From positions 1-31,641 of IMG/VR virus record IMGVR_UViG_3300027962_000003: DNA of 31,641 nt. One strand, 5' to 3'. Made by a program: the position numbers and the translations under genes. This stretch comes from a virus. Of this stretch, positions 12,913-22,775 are shown piece by piece; position 1 is the first letter of the stretch, and the number at the start of each line of letters is the position of its first letter. The notes under the pieces are model-generated. The model was not told the origin of the DNA, did not search any database, and was given only the letters and a program-made list of their open reading frames with translations.

Positions 12913-15167
12913 TAATTTACAATCCACATTTGCCCGTCTTCCGGGCTGCTCGGATCACCTGATCGTACTTCAATCAGATTATTCAAGGTCATTGTCCCAA
13001 TCCCATCTCCATCATAATCGTATGAAATCGAACTGTTAATGCCGGGGAAGAGCTTCGCTCCTAACGTATCGTCTTTCGTATCATCGCCGGAAATACGGAC
13101 AGTTCCCCGGACTCGATCATGGTCAAGAGGCCAGAGATACCATGAATTGCCAGCATCCCGGACACAGAGGATTGCAGCCCCCTGTGAAATCCAGTTCCGA
13201 ATCCCTCCGGAGTTATATGATTGCAGATCCTCATTCCCCCATGCACATCGAAAATGAGGGTTCCCGTCAACAGCAAGAGAGGTATTATTGTCATTCACCT
13301 GTAAGATAAACCATTGCCCATCATGTCCGCCCTCAAACTGCGTAATCGTAGTTAATGTCGAGTTGTTCGTTCCATAGAGCCGTTCACCCGATGCAACGCT
13401 CGGGGTCGTATCCCCCTCAGCAAAGATCTCATAGGAATCATAGAGGTGTCTTTGCGTCTGCGGAACGTGGCAATGCCAATGTCCGGTATTATCTAAGACG
13501 GCATACACGAGATCTCCCGGCGTTCCTTTCCAGACATTTCCATCGAACCCGTGCAGATGGGTCTGTGTAAAATCAATCGAGGTGAATTCATCATTAATAA
13601 GAATCCAGATCGGATGTCCGGGGGTCCCTTCATCAAAATTCGTGATAGTAGTATTCGAGGTATTGACCGTTCGAAAATGACTCCCTCTGCCCACGCTTGG
13701 AGTACTATTATTGGCTGGATACAGCCCATTGAAATAAAATTCCCCGAGCTGGAGATGCGGTTTCGAAGTGTCAGCGGGGGCACCTGTCCCGGGATCAATG
13801 GTGTTTCCAACCATAACCGTCGTTGAGTCCAGATTTTCAATCCCGGAAATATATCCCCCCCAATTCTGAAACGAGTTGTTCGAGATGATCACATGATCGT
13901 TCGTAGCCGGTTCAACACGAATACCATGATAGCCCCCAAAATAATTTCCGCTCATTGTGAGATGTGAGAGCGTGGTTTCCCAAGCCTCACTGTACGTCGA
14001 TTCTTCGAGAGTTAACGCCCGACCATCTCCGTTCGCGACGGTATTGCCAAGAAACATCGTATAGGCTGCCCCGGAGATTTTCAGGGCTGGAGCGTATACG
14101 TGTGGATCTATGCCTGGTGTGTTGAAATAACACCCGATGATATTATTCAGTAAGGCCCCATCGATATGGCAGGCCACCGGATCACCGGCTTGAAAAGCCG
14201 TACTTCCATTTCCGGCAAAGTAGCAATTTTCAATCCGATAGAGCCGTCCACCGCGAAACCGTGCTGCTGGAGCCGGAGTCACGCCGTCTGTTCCCCCGTT
14301 CTCAAACCAGCATTGCGACATATGGATATCCCCTTTGGACGCGATATAGGCAGATTCTTTCCCGGCCCCGGTGAATCCGCAGCGATCAAAAATCCCTGGA
14401 AGTACGGTATGGGAGGCCCCTTCATTATCCCAAAACAGAGCATGTTCACAGAGGCTTACATCCGTATCCACTAAAACCGGCATATTGAGTACGGCCTCTC
14501 CCGATGCATCCTTCGTTGCATGGATGCCGTCTCCATGCCGTTGCGAATCCCCGCGCTTTTGGAGATAACAACCATACATATACATACGCTCTACATCACG
14601 GGTAATATGGAGCAGGTGGTTTGGTGCATCTTTGAACAGACACTCCCGGAAATACGCAACAGCCACTCCGCCAATATCAATGAGATTCCCGGAGCCAATC
14701 GTCTGGCTGCCCAGCACATGGATCCGGTCCAGTTGTACAATTTTTCGGAACCCATCATCGACATCACTGTGAATATTCAGAACGGTCTTGTTGGTAGGCA
14801 CATTGCGAGCATCAATTCGGACCTGCTGCCAGATCCCCGTCGCTGAAGGCTTCGCCATTGAGTGACTGATCAGTGAAATCGACCCCTCAATATCCAAGGT
14901 GTCACTGATGACGTAATCCCCCGGTGGAAAGTAGACTTCCCCTCCGCCAGCTTCCTTGATTGCATTAAAAGCCTTTTGTAATGCGTCGGTATCATCCGTC
15001 TGTGAATCCCCCTTCGCTCCAAAATCCCGCTGGACATCGATTGCTATTGAACTGCTTGCGTCAACCGCAAACGTATCAATTTGTGCCTGCAGATCTTCGA
15101 GGATCTTCCGGGTATACGGTCCTGTTTCCTCTGTTGCAATACCTAAATCCTGCCGTGAAAATGTCAT
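12912..15167 (-). CDS. Tailspike with pectate-lyase-like beta-helix
   Basis: A 751-aa protein. Residues 43-110 carry the Pectate_lyase_3 entry motif (DFGAKGDSQTDDTDAL, GGGEVYFPPGDY). A long right-handed beta-helix follows to about 480 with repeated short strands (SQCWFENGG, IENCYFAGNG, MSGNYFGGYHG, ISNNSFQNWG). Residues about 490-690 hold two related modules, each with TPSVxxG and TTIT followed by an IDFTQTH- or LAVDGNPH-like strand. It probably binds and cleaves a host surface polysaccharide, but catalytic residues cannot be assigned by eye. It is the largest gene after the tape measure in the tail cluster. Confidence 0.85.
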   Translation of the reverse strand: MTFSRQDLGIATEETGPYTRKILEDLQAQIDTFAVDASSSIAIDVQRDFGAKGDSQTDDTDALQKAFNAIKEAGGGEVYFPPGDYVISDTLDIEGSISLISHSMAKPSATGIWQQVRIDARNVPTNKTVLNIHSDVDDGFRKIVQLDRIHVLGSQTIGSGNLIDIGGVAVAYFRECLFKDAPNHLLHITRDVERMYMYGCYLQKRGDSQRHGDGIHATKDASGEAVLNMPVLVDTDVSLCEHALFWDNEGASHTVLPGIFDRCGFTGAGKESAYIASKGDIHMSQCWFENGGTDGVTPAPAARFRGGRLYRIENCYFAGNGSTAFQAGDPVACHIDGALLNNIIGCYFNTPGIDPHVYAPALKISGAAYTMFLGNTVANGDGRALTLEESTYSEAWETTLSHLTMSGNYFGGYHGIRVEPATNDHVIISNNSFQNWGGYISGIENLDSTTVMVGNTIDPGTGAPADTSKPHLQLGEFYFNGLYPANNSTPSVGRGSHFRTVNTSNTTITNFDEGTPGHPIWILINDEFTSIDFTQTHLHGFDGNVWKGTPGDLVYAVLDNTGHWHCHVPQTQRHLYDSYEIFAEGDTTPSVASGERLYGTNNSTLTTITQFEGGHDGQWFILQVNDNNTSLAVDGNPHFRCAWGNEDLQSYNSGGIRNWISQGAAILCVRDAGNSWYLWPLDHDRVRGTVRISGDDTKDDTLGAKLFPGINSSISYDYDGDGIGTMTLNNLIEVRSGDPSSPEDGQMWIVN

Positions 15168-15171
15168 ACCA

Positions 15172-16239
15172 TTAGCTCGTTGTTAATGTCAGTTGAACAC
15201 CGCGTGCTTGTGGATTCGTCCCCGGATCAGTCCATGTAACCCGTGCTAATACCAACCCCGGAGCGACTGAGACAATATCATACTGATGACTCCGCTGTAA
15301 CCAGCTCCCCTGTGTGTCAATCTCATAAGAATCGAATGAGGTCCATGTGCTGCCCCAATCGTGACTATACTGGATCGCTAGATAAATAGGGTCTTGGACA
15401 CTCCCTGTCGGAAAGAGCAGTTCGAACTCAAACGTAAGATACCGATAGGCAGTTGTTTTCCAGAACGGCACAACAACTAAATTCTCTACAGTACTTCCGT
15501 TCGTATGCGTATGGATAACCGGAGAAATCCCATCCGCACTATCCCCAGCTTGTCCGTCGGTATAAATCACCCGGCTCCGCGCCTGCTCTGTTGTCACCGC
15601 GTCTTGTAAGGACCGGTCCAACTTCCGAATCATTGCAGCAAGGTCTGTTAAGCCCTTCACATAAGCGGTATCCGGGACCGGAATCTTCCCATTCGAGAGT
15701 CCCATAAAATTAATAAGTGCGGTGGTTGCCTCTTCTTGTGTTCCAGTACTTTCTCCGAAGAGCGCTGTTGGATTGGCTGTTCCGTGTAAAGGAAGATGGG
15801 AATCATTAACCTCATTCGCTCCGCTATCCGTTCCGAAAAGAATATGGGTGCTATCGACGGCATCAGTTCCTAAGAGCTGCGCGTTCGAAGGGAGCGCCCC
15901 AACAATCTCGTCAATCGCTGCTTGCACATCCGTTGCAGCTAACCCACTGGATCCATTAGAGTAATTAATAAATGAGGCGTTTTTAAGCTCTAAGATTGCT
16001 TCATTGAGAAAAAAGAGCGACAGTGCCTCATTCTGTGACGTGAGTTTATTCCCGTTCTTATAGACATCATAGACATCGATTTTACTCCAATCACTGCCGA
16101 CATCAACTAACCAGACCCCATCATCATCTGCATCAGAGAGTGAAAGGATGGTAGACTCATCGGCATTTCGGAGGGAAATCGTATCCCCAACACCTTGATC
16201 TGCCACTGATTTATCAATTGGGACTGCATAGATAGCCAT
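15172..16239 (-). CDS. Tail-fibre-like protein
   Basis: A 355-aa protein. The N-terminal half has a beta-rich attachment domain, and GLAATDVQAAIDEI (about residues 103-116) is a motif widely found in phage fibre proteins. A helical segment follows (AMIRKLDRSLQDAVTTEQAR), then a beta domain from about 240 with HTHTNGS and WTSFDSYEIDTQ that could be a receptor-binding head. It probably anchors fibres or the tailspike to the tail tip. The adjacent genes are the tail-tip proteins and the tailspike. Confidence 0.7.
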   Translation of the reverse strand: MAIYAVPIDKSVADQGVGDTISLRNADESTILSLSDADDDGVWLVDVGSDWSKIDVYDVYKNGNKLTSQNEALSLFFLNEAILELKNASFINYSNGSSGLAATDVQAAIDEIVGALPSNAQLLGTDAVDSTHILFGTDSGANEVNDSHLPLHGTANPTALFGESTGTQEEATTALINFMGLSNGKIPVPDTAYVKGLTDLAAMIRKLDRSLQDAVTTEQARSRVIYTDGQAGDSADGISPVIHTHTNGSTVENLVVVPFWKTTAYRYLTFEFELLFPTGSVQDPIYLAIQYSHDWGSTWTSFDSYEIDTQGSWLQRSHQYDIVSVAPGLVLARVTWTDPGTNPQARGVQLTLTTS

Positions 16240-16240
16240 T

Positions 16241-16723
16241 CTATCCTCCTATTGTAAAATGCGTAGCATTACTCCCATCAGCAGAGATCACCGGACGCTG
16301 GGAAACAATAGCAGACTTCGCATAGAGTTTGTGGGGAAACCGCTGCTGACTTTCAACAAGAAATCCGTATTCTCCGACCTCCCGATCTTCTAGCTCATGA
16401 ATCGTTGCTTGAAACTTATACCCGACATCCTGATAGGGTTGCACGTAGACAGCGTGAGGCCATTGCGTAATTTCTCGCATACGCGCAAAATCTGTTTCTG
16501 ATTTCGCTTTCCAGATCATGCGTTCTCGATAACGATACCCGAAAAAGCGAGTTAATCGCTGTCCGTTCACCGCAGTTTGTCGCGCCCCTTCTTCTGTCCA
16601 CGGATCATGTTTCCGTCCGGGGATTTGTGGAAAGGTATACGATTCGGCAAGGTCTCCTTTTGCTGTCCGGAGCTCAATTAACGGACCTTGCGTCCCGATG
16701 ATTTTTTGATACTCAATAACCAT
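16241..16723 (-). CDS. Tail-tip protein, possible distal-tail type (160 aa)
   Basis: A 160-aa protein with a beta-rich outline (GPLIELRTAKGDLAESYTFP, YRYRERMIWKAKSETDF, YKFQATIHELED). It lies between the large hub-like protein and the fibre gene, where small baseplate or distal-tail proteins usually sit. No family is recognised. The start at 16723 is eight bases below the end of the hub gene. Confidence 0.55.
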   Translation of the reverse strand: MVIEYQKIIGTQGPLIELRTAKGDLAESYTFPQIPGRKHDPWTEEGARQTAVNGQRLTRFFGYRYRERMIWKAKSETDFARMREITQWPHAVYVQPYQDVGYKFQATIHELEDREVGEYGFLVESQQRFPHKLYAKSAIVSQRPVISADGSNATHFTIGG

Positions 16724-16731
16724 TGCTTCCC

Positions 16732-18210
16732 CTATTCAGTAATATTGGGAATTGGTGGTCCATATACAACCTGTCGATCTTTCCGAATCCGAATAGTTGC
16801 CGTAGGAAAGGCATTAGATCGTCCAGATTCTCCGTATTGTACTGACTCAATAATGCCGCTTTTATGCGGAGCAAACCGGAATCGTGCTCCGACATACGGT
16901 AATGGTGGCGGGGTGCGGAGTTGATAGATAATATCCGGTGCAAGGAAGCGCGTTGCGGATTGAATCACCCGCTGTAAGATCACCGCGCGATAATATAAGT
17001 CCGGAAAACCGGTTTCATTGAGATAATCCGGCGGTTGTACTTCCGGTAACGCCTGATTGTAATAGGCATCATTAACCTCTAAAAATGGGAGGAGTGGGAA
17101 ATCAATATCCAACATGCGCGAAGCGCTCGGATTCCCCACGAGAATTGTGCAGAAATCTCCCTCGACATACTTTGCGCCTTTGTAGTACCGAATCCGTCCA
17201 TTCGCATCAAGATTCAATTCCCCGGGAAAAACCGTTATATATGCTAAAACATCTAAGAGTGCGAGCTCCCCGCGTTCATCCGGTGTGAGAAAGTCCTTCC
17301 ATGCCTTTAATAGCGGATCTAATCGACTTCTATTAAAGTCCACGCTCTGTAACATATCCCAACTCGGACGTGGCGTAAAGCGGATTCGGACCCCCTGATA
17401 CCGATAAGGGTTCGATTCAGGCGTAATCTGCGTTGCTTGCTCGGCACTTTCTAATAAGGGTAATTCCCCACCAGAGGTAATCGGTGTCCGTAAGGCGAAC
17501 GTAAATTGATTAAACTGCCGTTCGAAGGTATAGAACCCTCCCCATGCTAAGCAGAGCTGCCGGAGGAGTTCTTTCACTGTCATCTCTGTATGCGTTTTAA
17601 AAAACTCATCGGCATTAATATAGGTAAAAATATTCCCTGAACTGTTCCGATCAGGAACGTCGGAGAGATCCACGGGTACATGAATCCGCTGAAAGAGTGT
17701 ATCCGGACGTTGTGTCTCAAAACGCGCTGGCTGTAGCCGCTTCCGTTCACGCCTCTCGGCTATTAATAACTGCTGGTAAACATTATAATTATAGGTGTCC
17801 ATTCCGGAAACTAACGTCAGTTTGGCTGTATATTCCGGCTGACTAATTTGCAACGCTTCATATTTTTCCGGCGTCTTTGCCATAACTAAAATCCCCTGAA
17901 AAAGAAGCCCTGCCAAGGAGATCATTGCAGAGGACTGTGAGGTAAAGAGCCGCATTTCAATTTGCGTATATTGGTTCGATTGCCATTCATGGAGTGTTTG
18001 GAGAAACCGATCATCCTTATCGAAAATCTCAATCGTTGCTTTGTTCTCGATCATTGTATACGGCTCATCTTCCAGATTCTCTTGCAGCTTCCAGCCGACC
18101 ATATACTCGGTGACATCCTCCCAGTCTGCGGTCACTGCTGCACCGGACCGTGGTCGCCAGAAAAGAAAAACGGGTCCTAAGAGTGGTCGTTGTATTGTCG
18201 TAATGCCCAT
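16732..18210 (-). CDS. Tail hub or baseplate protein
   Basis: A 492-aa protein downstream of the tape measure, the usual place of distal-tail and tail-hub proteins. It has an N-terminal beta domain (WEDVTEYMVGWKLQ, NKATIEIFDKDDRFL) like hub proteins that carry a tail-tube-type fold. Its centre contains TVKELLRQLCLAWGGFYTF, and the C-terminal part reads DIIYQLRTPPPLPYVGARFRF. The stop of the tape measure and this start share TAATG. A peptidase-type tip activity is not visible. Confidence 0.65.
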   Translation of the reverse strand: MGITTIQRPLLGPVFLFWRPRSGAAVTADWEDVTEYMVGWKLQENLEDEPYTMIENKATIEIFDKDDRFLQTLHEWQSNQYTQIEMRLFTSQSSAMISLAGLLFQGILVMAKTPEKYEALQISQPEYTAKLTLVSGMDTYNYNVYQQLLIAERRERKRLQPARFETQRPDTLFQRIHVPVDLSDVPDRNSSGNIFTYINADEFFKTHTEMTVKELLRQLCLAWGGFYTFERQFNQFTFALRTPITSGGELPLLESAEQATQITPESNPYRYQGVRIRFTPRPSWDMLQSVDFNRSRLDPLLKAWKDFLTPDERGELALLDVLAYITVFPGELNLDANGRIRYYKGAKYVEGDFCTILVGNPSASRMLDIDFPLLPFLEVNDAYYNQALPEVQPPDYLNETGFPDLYYRAVILQRVIQSATRFLAPDIIYQLRTPPPLPYVGARFRFAPHKSGIIESVQYGESGRSNAFPTATIRIRKDRQVVYGPPIPNITE

Positions 18211-20645
18211 TAGCGGACCTGTGCATCGCGTTCTTCACGCGCGCGAATAAACCATTCAATAAACTCATCGGGTAAAAATTCGCCGTGAATTTCCACCCGA
18301 CTTTCATCTAACTTCTGTCCCAGATAGGCAAAGCCGGAGGACAGTTCCCGACGGACACTCTGCAGTCCGCCTCCCGGTTGCCGGTCAACGGTTTGCTGAA
18401 CCTGTCGAGCCAATGTCGCCGTAAAATCCCGGAAATCCGATGCCGGAGCAACAATCTCTGGTTCTAATCCTTCTCCGAGCATTGCCAGTGTCGGGCGACG
18501 GATAAAGCCCCCGTGTTGCAGTCCGACAAGCCGGAGCAGATTAATTAAGCCGACTCCCGGACCACCGGCAGCGAATCCCGCCGGAATATTCAATGCTTGC
18601 ATCACTTGTTTTAGAACAATCGCGCGCGTTACCATCATACCTAAATCAACTATCAACCCCTTGAAAATATCTCCGGCGTTCTGTCCTTCGACGGCGATTG
18701 CCCGGAACGCCCCCAGAATCCGATCTGTAAGGTAAAAGGCTCCTTGCGCTAAGCTCTGATTCAGCCCCTCTATTGATGTCTGTATATAACCGACCTGATC
18801 ATCAATTTGCTGTGCCCGTTTCCAAATTTCTTCCCATTGCCCTGTCTCGGGATTCCACCGGAGCTCCGTTGCGCCAATCTTGGTAATATCCTGTAACCGC
18901 AGGGCCGTATTACTAAGCTCCGCATTCGCCAGCCCGGTGTTCTCTGCTAAGCGCTTCGCACTCATATTGAGTCGCTGAACGCCATGAGCCCCCTTCGCCG
19001 GAGTCGGATCGGTTTGCGCTAATAACCCTAATTCTTTTCGGTATTGTGCAATCTCCTCTGTCAAGGTCTGAATACGTTGCTTGAGCCGTTGCTGTTCCGG
19101 GGTAAGTGCGCCGGTTGCTTCATTCCATCGTTCGGTCTCTGCTGAGACACGCTCATATTCTTCTCGAGCTTTCCGGAGCGCCGAGCGCGTTGAATTTAAC
19201 TGTTTCATGAGATCGAACCGCAGACTCTCACGTTGCGATTCCGTGAGCGCCTTCATAGCCTCTTCTGCCGTCTCTGCGTCCGTGCCCATTGAACGTAGCG
19301 CAGAAGAAAATCGCTTAGCGTCTTTTGCGCGCTTCTGAAACGCTAACCCCAATGTCCCTAAGACCGCGATTCCACCAACAATCAATCCGACCGGACCGAA
19401 CAGGCTGCCAAGTACCAAGGCAAGCCCTCCCAAGATACCAGTAATCGTTGTCACCGTTCCTAACAATCCGCCGGTAGCTTCGTTCATTGCATTGAATCCC
19501 TGTACCGCATCACTCACAATGCCGACCACTGCTTCTAATCCGGGGACCATCCCCTCTGCCATATTCATTGTCATTTCTTCAACCTGTGACCCCAGTAAGT
19601 CCAACCGTGCCCCCAAAGATTTGAGTTGATTGGCAGCAACTTCTTTCGTTGTTCCCGAAGCCTCTCGCAAATCTTTCTCGTATTGCCGGATGGCCTCAGA
19701 GGTCCCTAACAGCGGTAAGATGACCTGCTGTACTCGTGCCTGAAAGCCCAGCATGTCCAATGTGGCGGCTTTCTGTTCATCCGACATACTTGCGGTAATT
19801 CGCTCTAAATCCGCAACAATATCGGCAAAGTTGCGCATCCGTCCGGACGCATCAAACACGGAGAACCCGAGCTCTTCATGTGCCTCCGCATTTTCTACCG
19901 CTGATTTTGTGAGCAGCCGAATAATCCGGGAGAGTCCAGAACCGGCACGTTGCGCTTTCACTCCCTGATCAGCCATTGCAGCTAAGACCGCGACACCTTC
20001 TTCCATATCTTTATTAAAGGCTTTCAGTGACGCCCCGGCCTGCGTTGTAAGTGCGGTTGAAAACTGCTCAACACTGGCATTCGCTATGGTGTTCGCTTTC
20101 ACAAGAACATCAGTGACATGCGTGAGATTCCGGAGATTCTGTGTTGCACCCTGCGCTTTTAATCCTAAGGCACTTTGCGCATCGGTCGCAAGATCTGTCG
20201 CCGTTGCCATATCAAACATCCCGGCTTGCGCAAATTGCGCGACCTGTGGAAGCGCTTGGATTGATTGTTGTGCATCTAATCCGGCGGAGGCCAGAAAGAA
20301 GTACGATTCAGCTGCCTGCTCTGCCGATATTCGCGTTGACGTTGCGACCTCACGTGCGGTCTGCGCCATATCTTCCCGCATCGACTCTCCCACGTCACCC
20401 ATAATTGCCAGCGATTGTGTCATTTCATCTTCAAAGCGAATCAATGAACTGACACCTTTACCGACCATGAGTGCGGAAAGTCCGGCAACCGCCGTCCCCA
20501 TAATCCCTGCCATCCGCTTAAAGGACCGCATCTTGGCAATGGCTCCTGCCATCCCGCTTTGAAAGGTTGCTGCATCAGAGTGAATACGGACTGCCAGTTC
20601 GCGGGTGACAAATCCGCCTCCACTTCCACCGCTGATTCCAAACAT
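18210..20645 (-). CDS. Tape measure protein
   Basis: An 811-aa TIGR01760-like tape measure protein that sets tail length and occupies the tail lumen. It has an N-terminal helix-rich Gly/Ala region (GVSSLIRFEDEMTQSLAIMG, STRISAEQAAESYFFLASAG), a hydrophobic segment at about residues 390-440 (TGILGGLALVLGSLFGPVGL) that may insert in the host membrane, and long coiled-coil regions (SALRKAREEYERVSAETERW). At about 0.15 nm per residue the tail would be roughly 120 nm long. It follows the tail chaperones with a TAATG junction. A peptidase domain is not evident. Confidence 0.9.
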   Translation of the reverse strand: MFGISGGSGGGFVTRELAVRIHSDAATFQSGMAGAIAKMRSFKRMAGIMGTAVAGLSALMVGKGVSSLIRFEDEMTQSLAIMGDVGESMREDMAQTAREVATSTRISAEQAAESYFFLASAGLDAQQSIQALPQVAQFAQAGMFDMATATDLATDAQSALGLKAQGATQNLRNLTHVTDVLVKANTIANASVEQFSTALTTQAGASLKAFNKDMEEGVAVLAAMADQGVKAQRAGSGLSRIIRLLTKSAVENAEAHEELGFSVFDASGRMRNFADIVADLERITASMSDEQKAATLDMLGFQARVQQVILPLLGTSEAIRQYEKDLREASGTTKEVAANQLKSLGARLDLLGSQVEEMTMNMAEGMVPGLEAVVGIVSDAVQGFNAMNEATGGLLGTVTTITGILGGLALVLGSLFGPVGLIVGGIAVLGTLGLAFQKRAKDAKRFSSALRSMGTDAETAEEAMKALTESQRESLRFDLMKQLNSTRSALRKAREEYERVSAETERWNEATGALTPEQQRLKQRIQTLTEEIAQYRKELGLLAQTDPTPAKGAHGVQRLNMSAKRLAENTGLANAELSNTALRLQDITKIGATELRWNPETGQWEEIWKRAQQIDDQVGYIQTSIEGLNQSLAQGAFYLTDRILGAFRAIAVEGQNAGDIFKGLIVDLGMMVTRAIVLKQVMQALNIPAGFAAGGPGVGLINLLRLVGLQHGGFIRRPTLAMLGEGLEPEIVAPASDFRDFTATLARQVQQTVDRQPGGGLQSVRRELSSGFAYLGQKLDESRVEIHGEFLPDEFIEWFIRAREERDAQVR

Positions 20646-21387
20646 TAGGTATATCCTCGTTGTGTTGTCTGCAAGGAGTCCTGAAACTCCCGAAAGGCTC
20701 GTAAATCAGAAGTGCGTGGCGAATGTGCGGAATACGATGAATCCGTCTCTTGATGGACGGTGAGAAATCCTGTAACTAAGCGTTGCATCTCTGTAATTGT
20801 CAACCGATAAAACGAGGTCTCACCAATATAATGATACCCCTGCTGATGCAACCAATACTCAAAGAACGCAACGTCATCTACTTTTTTTTTGGGTCGACTG
20901 CTTCCTGCAGATCAACCGCAACGCTCCCGTCTTTCTGCATCTGTGCATTCCCTAATAGATTCGATGCCTGAAAGACCGCCATTAAAAGAGAAGTCACCGC
21001 AAAGGGTTTCATTCCAGAGAGCATGGCATCAGAGAGCTCTTCGTAAAAGCCCCATTCGTAGAAGCCGTCAGACTCTTTCTCATATTGTTGAGACATTTGC
21101 GTACGGACCGGAGCCAAAATATCTGGTTCAATCACCTGATGGTGGAGGATAAACGCCACCTCCCGGGGATCTAACTCAAACATATTCCCCTTAGCGTTTT
21201 GCAACCGAAGCGTATCACCATACACCATCGGCTTGACACGCACTTCCCCGAAGCCATGTGCTGTAACGGTTACAGGAATCACATTGCCAGAACCATCACG
21301 TCCGACATAGAGCTCTTCCGGATCTAAGAACGCCTGCTGCTGTCCCGCGACGTCCTCTTTGCTCCGTGTGTGGTTCTCAATATCCAT
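20645..21387 (-). CDS. Tail assembly chaperone, -1 frameshift fusion product (GT-type)
   Basis: The frame downstream of the A9 run continues the 169-aa chaperone by a -1 shift. After the run the reading becomes GTA GAT GAC and runs (VDDVAFFEYWLHQQG) through the 68-aa frame to the stop at 20645-20647, giving about 247 residues. The extension contains YYxTxxExxRL-like aromatic and charged residues (SFYRLTITEMQRLVTGFL) typical of lambda gpT-type tails of chaperones. The 68-aa ORF has no good start of its own, which supports the fusion. In lambda, gpG and gpGT assemble tail tube on the tape measure. Confidence 0.75.
20878..21387 (-). CDS. Tail assembly chaperone (gpG-like)
   Basis: A 169-aa protein between the tail tube and tape measure genes with AAGGGG before the start. 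It ends in VDPKKK followed by TAG; those codons are CCA AAA AAA AAG, a homopolymeric slippery site. Most of the protein is alpha-beta with FELDPREVAFILHHQVIE and EELSDAMLSGMKPF. It plays the gpG role and is expected in excess over the fusion. Confidence 0.75.
   Translation of the reverse strand: MDIENHTRSKEDVAGQQQAFLDPEELYVGRDGSGNVIPVTVTAHGFGEVRVKPMVYGDTLRLQNAKGNMFELDPREVAFILHHQVIEPDILAPVRTQMSQQYEKESDGFYEWGFYEELSDAMLSGMKPFAVTSLLMAVFQASNLLGNAQMQKDGSVAVDLQEAVDPKKK
20882..20890 (-). promoter_or_regulatory. Slippery A9 frameshift site
   Basis: Nine consecutive A in the minus-strand mRNA, two codons before the zero-frame stop. A -1 slip joins the frames. Position, order and length fit the conserved tail chaperone frameshift. 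Confidence 0.75.
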
Positions 21388-21421
21388 ACTTTCCCCTTGT
21401 TTTAGTATTCGCAGCTAACGG

Positions 21422-22591
21422 TTAGCTGATCGTCAAACCTTCCCCGGCGAAGGTATTGTCCAGTGTCATTACCGCCTGCCCCGCTTCTTTCGACCGCGTA
21501 CCGGGATCGACCAAGGCGGCATTGGGAAGCGTCAACGTCCCGCCGGACAGTGTCCAAATAATATTGTTTTTCTGTTTCCGCAGGTATTCAATGACCTTTG
21601 CATACGTATCTGAAGGTCCGAACACCGTTGCTGAGAGCTGTGTTTCACGGTCTCCGACATCGATTGATTGCGCAAAGCCAGCCATCCGGGGGGTGAGTTC
21701 CAGATTATTCTCCACCGTCAGCTCCGCTGAATTTATTGCATACGCTAAATCCGTCCCGGAAGGACGCTCAATTGTATCGCCCAAGAACTTTTCATAGGCG
21801 GTCCCGATTGCAGCTGCCGGAAGACTCCCCGCGCCCAGAACCGGCGTTCCAAGATCGCCCTCAATCCCCTCATACTCATCAGCACCATAGATTGTAACGA
21901 AGTTCGTCCCGCTACCATCACTGATTGTGATATTCCCGGTCGGCGCGCTGGCAAGCTGCACCGCATCAATATTCGCGAACGACTCCGTTGACGTCACACT
22001 CGTAGTTCCGGTCAGCGTCAGTGTTTCAGAGACACTCGCGCCTTCATCTTCAATCGTAATATCCATGGTGTCATTACTGTCTGTTGAGACAACATCCAGT
22101 GTCGTACTGGACGGGGGCTGATCAATAGCATAGAGCCGCACTCTCTCAAACTGATACGACAGCGTAACGGTAATCGGTTGCGGTGATCCCGGATCACCGC
22201 TAAGCGTTACTGTCCCGATATGCCCTCCTAAGCCGACCAGATGGACATTCGTATTTGGAAGCTCTGTCCGAATCCATAAGAGATGCGTTGCCGGAAGATA
22301 GCCGTTACTTCGCGCGAGTCCATCATATGCTGGATCACCGGAGGCGGAAAACCACTGCTGTAGGTCATATGTCACCTCCACCGTATGGTTCTCTACACCC
22401 CGGACAAAATCAATCGGATCAGCACTCCCTAACCCGCGCTGTGCCTCAACGCTGGCGTCCGGGGTGAATGAAACTGATCGGATGACATCAGAAAAATAAT
22501 TGAACTCCGGATCAGTCTCCATCTGTCCGATTGTCGTTTCACGAGTAAAAACGACCCGGTGATTTCGTAAGCCTGTTTCCCCTCTAACCAT
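21422..22591 (-). CDS. Major tail tube protein with Ig-like insertion
   Basis: A 389-aa tail tube protein. The start at 22591 is chosen because AAGGAGG lies five bases upstream; the first ATG at 22606 lies before that site. Residues 1-150 and 250-389 form a tail-tube-type beta core (VSFTPDASVEAQRG, HTVEVTYDLQQWF, AELTVENNLEL). Residues about 155-245 form a Ser/Thr-rich beta domain (SETLTLTGTTSVTST) like the Ig-type decorations added to tail tubes. It lies immediately before the two chaperones. Confidence 0.75.
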   Translation of the reverse strand: MVRGETGLRNHRVVFTRETTIGQMETDPEFNYFSDVIRSVSFTPDASVEAQRGLGSADPIDFVRGVENHTVEVTYDLQQWFSASGDPAYDGLARSNGYLPATHLLWIRTELPNTNVHLVGLGGHIGTVTLSGDPGSPQPITVTLSYQFERVRLYAIDQPPSSTTLDVVSTDSNDTMDITIEDEGASVSETLTLTGTTSVTSTESFANIDAVQLASAPTGNITISDGSGTNFVTIYGADEYEGIEGDLGTPVLGAGSLPAAAIGTAYEKFLGDTIERPSGTDLAYAINSAELTVENNLELTPRMAGFAQSIDVGDRETQLSATVFGPSDTYAKVIEYLRKQKNNIIWTLSGGTLTLPNAALVDPGTRSKEAGQAVMTLDNTFAGEGLTIS

Positions 22592-22775
22592 CATGACCTC
22601 CTTCATCCGAATTGTCGGTTTCTACCGGCTCAATTGTCGCGCAGCGATCAATAAGTGCTTCTCCAACCGCCCTCGTTACTTGAGCCTTGCCTGTTGACGA
22701 AAACTCAACGGGCTGATCCATTAAATCACGCAGATAGAGTTTCCGTGTTGCGAGATTACGATTTTGTATCCACAT
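22584..22775 (-). CDS. Small protein upstream of the tail tube (63 aa)
   Basis: A 63-aa acidic C-terminal protein between the tail terminator and the tail tube. It begins MWIQNRNLATRKLYLRDL and ends DNSDEGGHDG; the first half has a short beta/helix pattern seen in small tail-completion or tube-associated proteins. Its stop overlaps the tail tube start by eight bases, indicating coupling. No firm family. Confidence 0.55.
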   Translation of the reverse strand: MWIQNRNLATRKLYLRDLMDQPVEFSSTGKAQVTRAVGEALIDRCATIEPVETDNSDEGGHDG

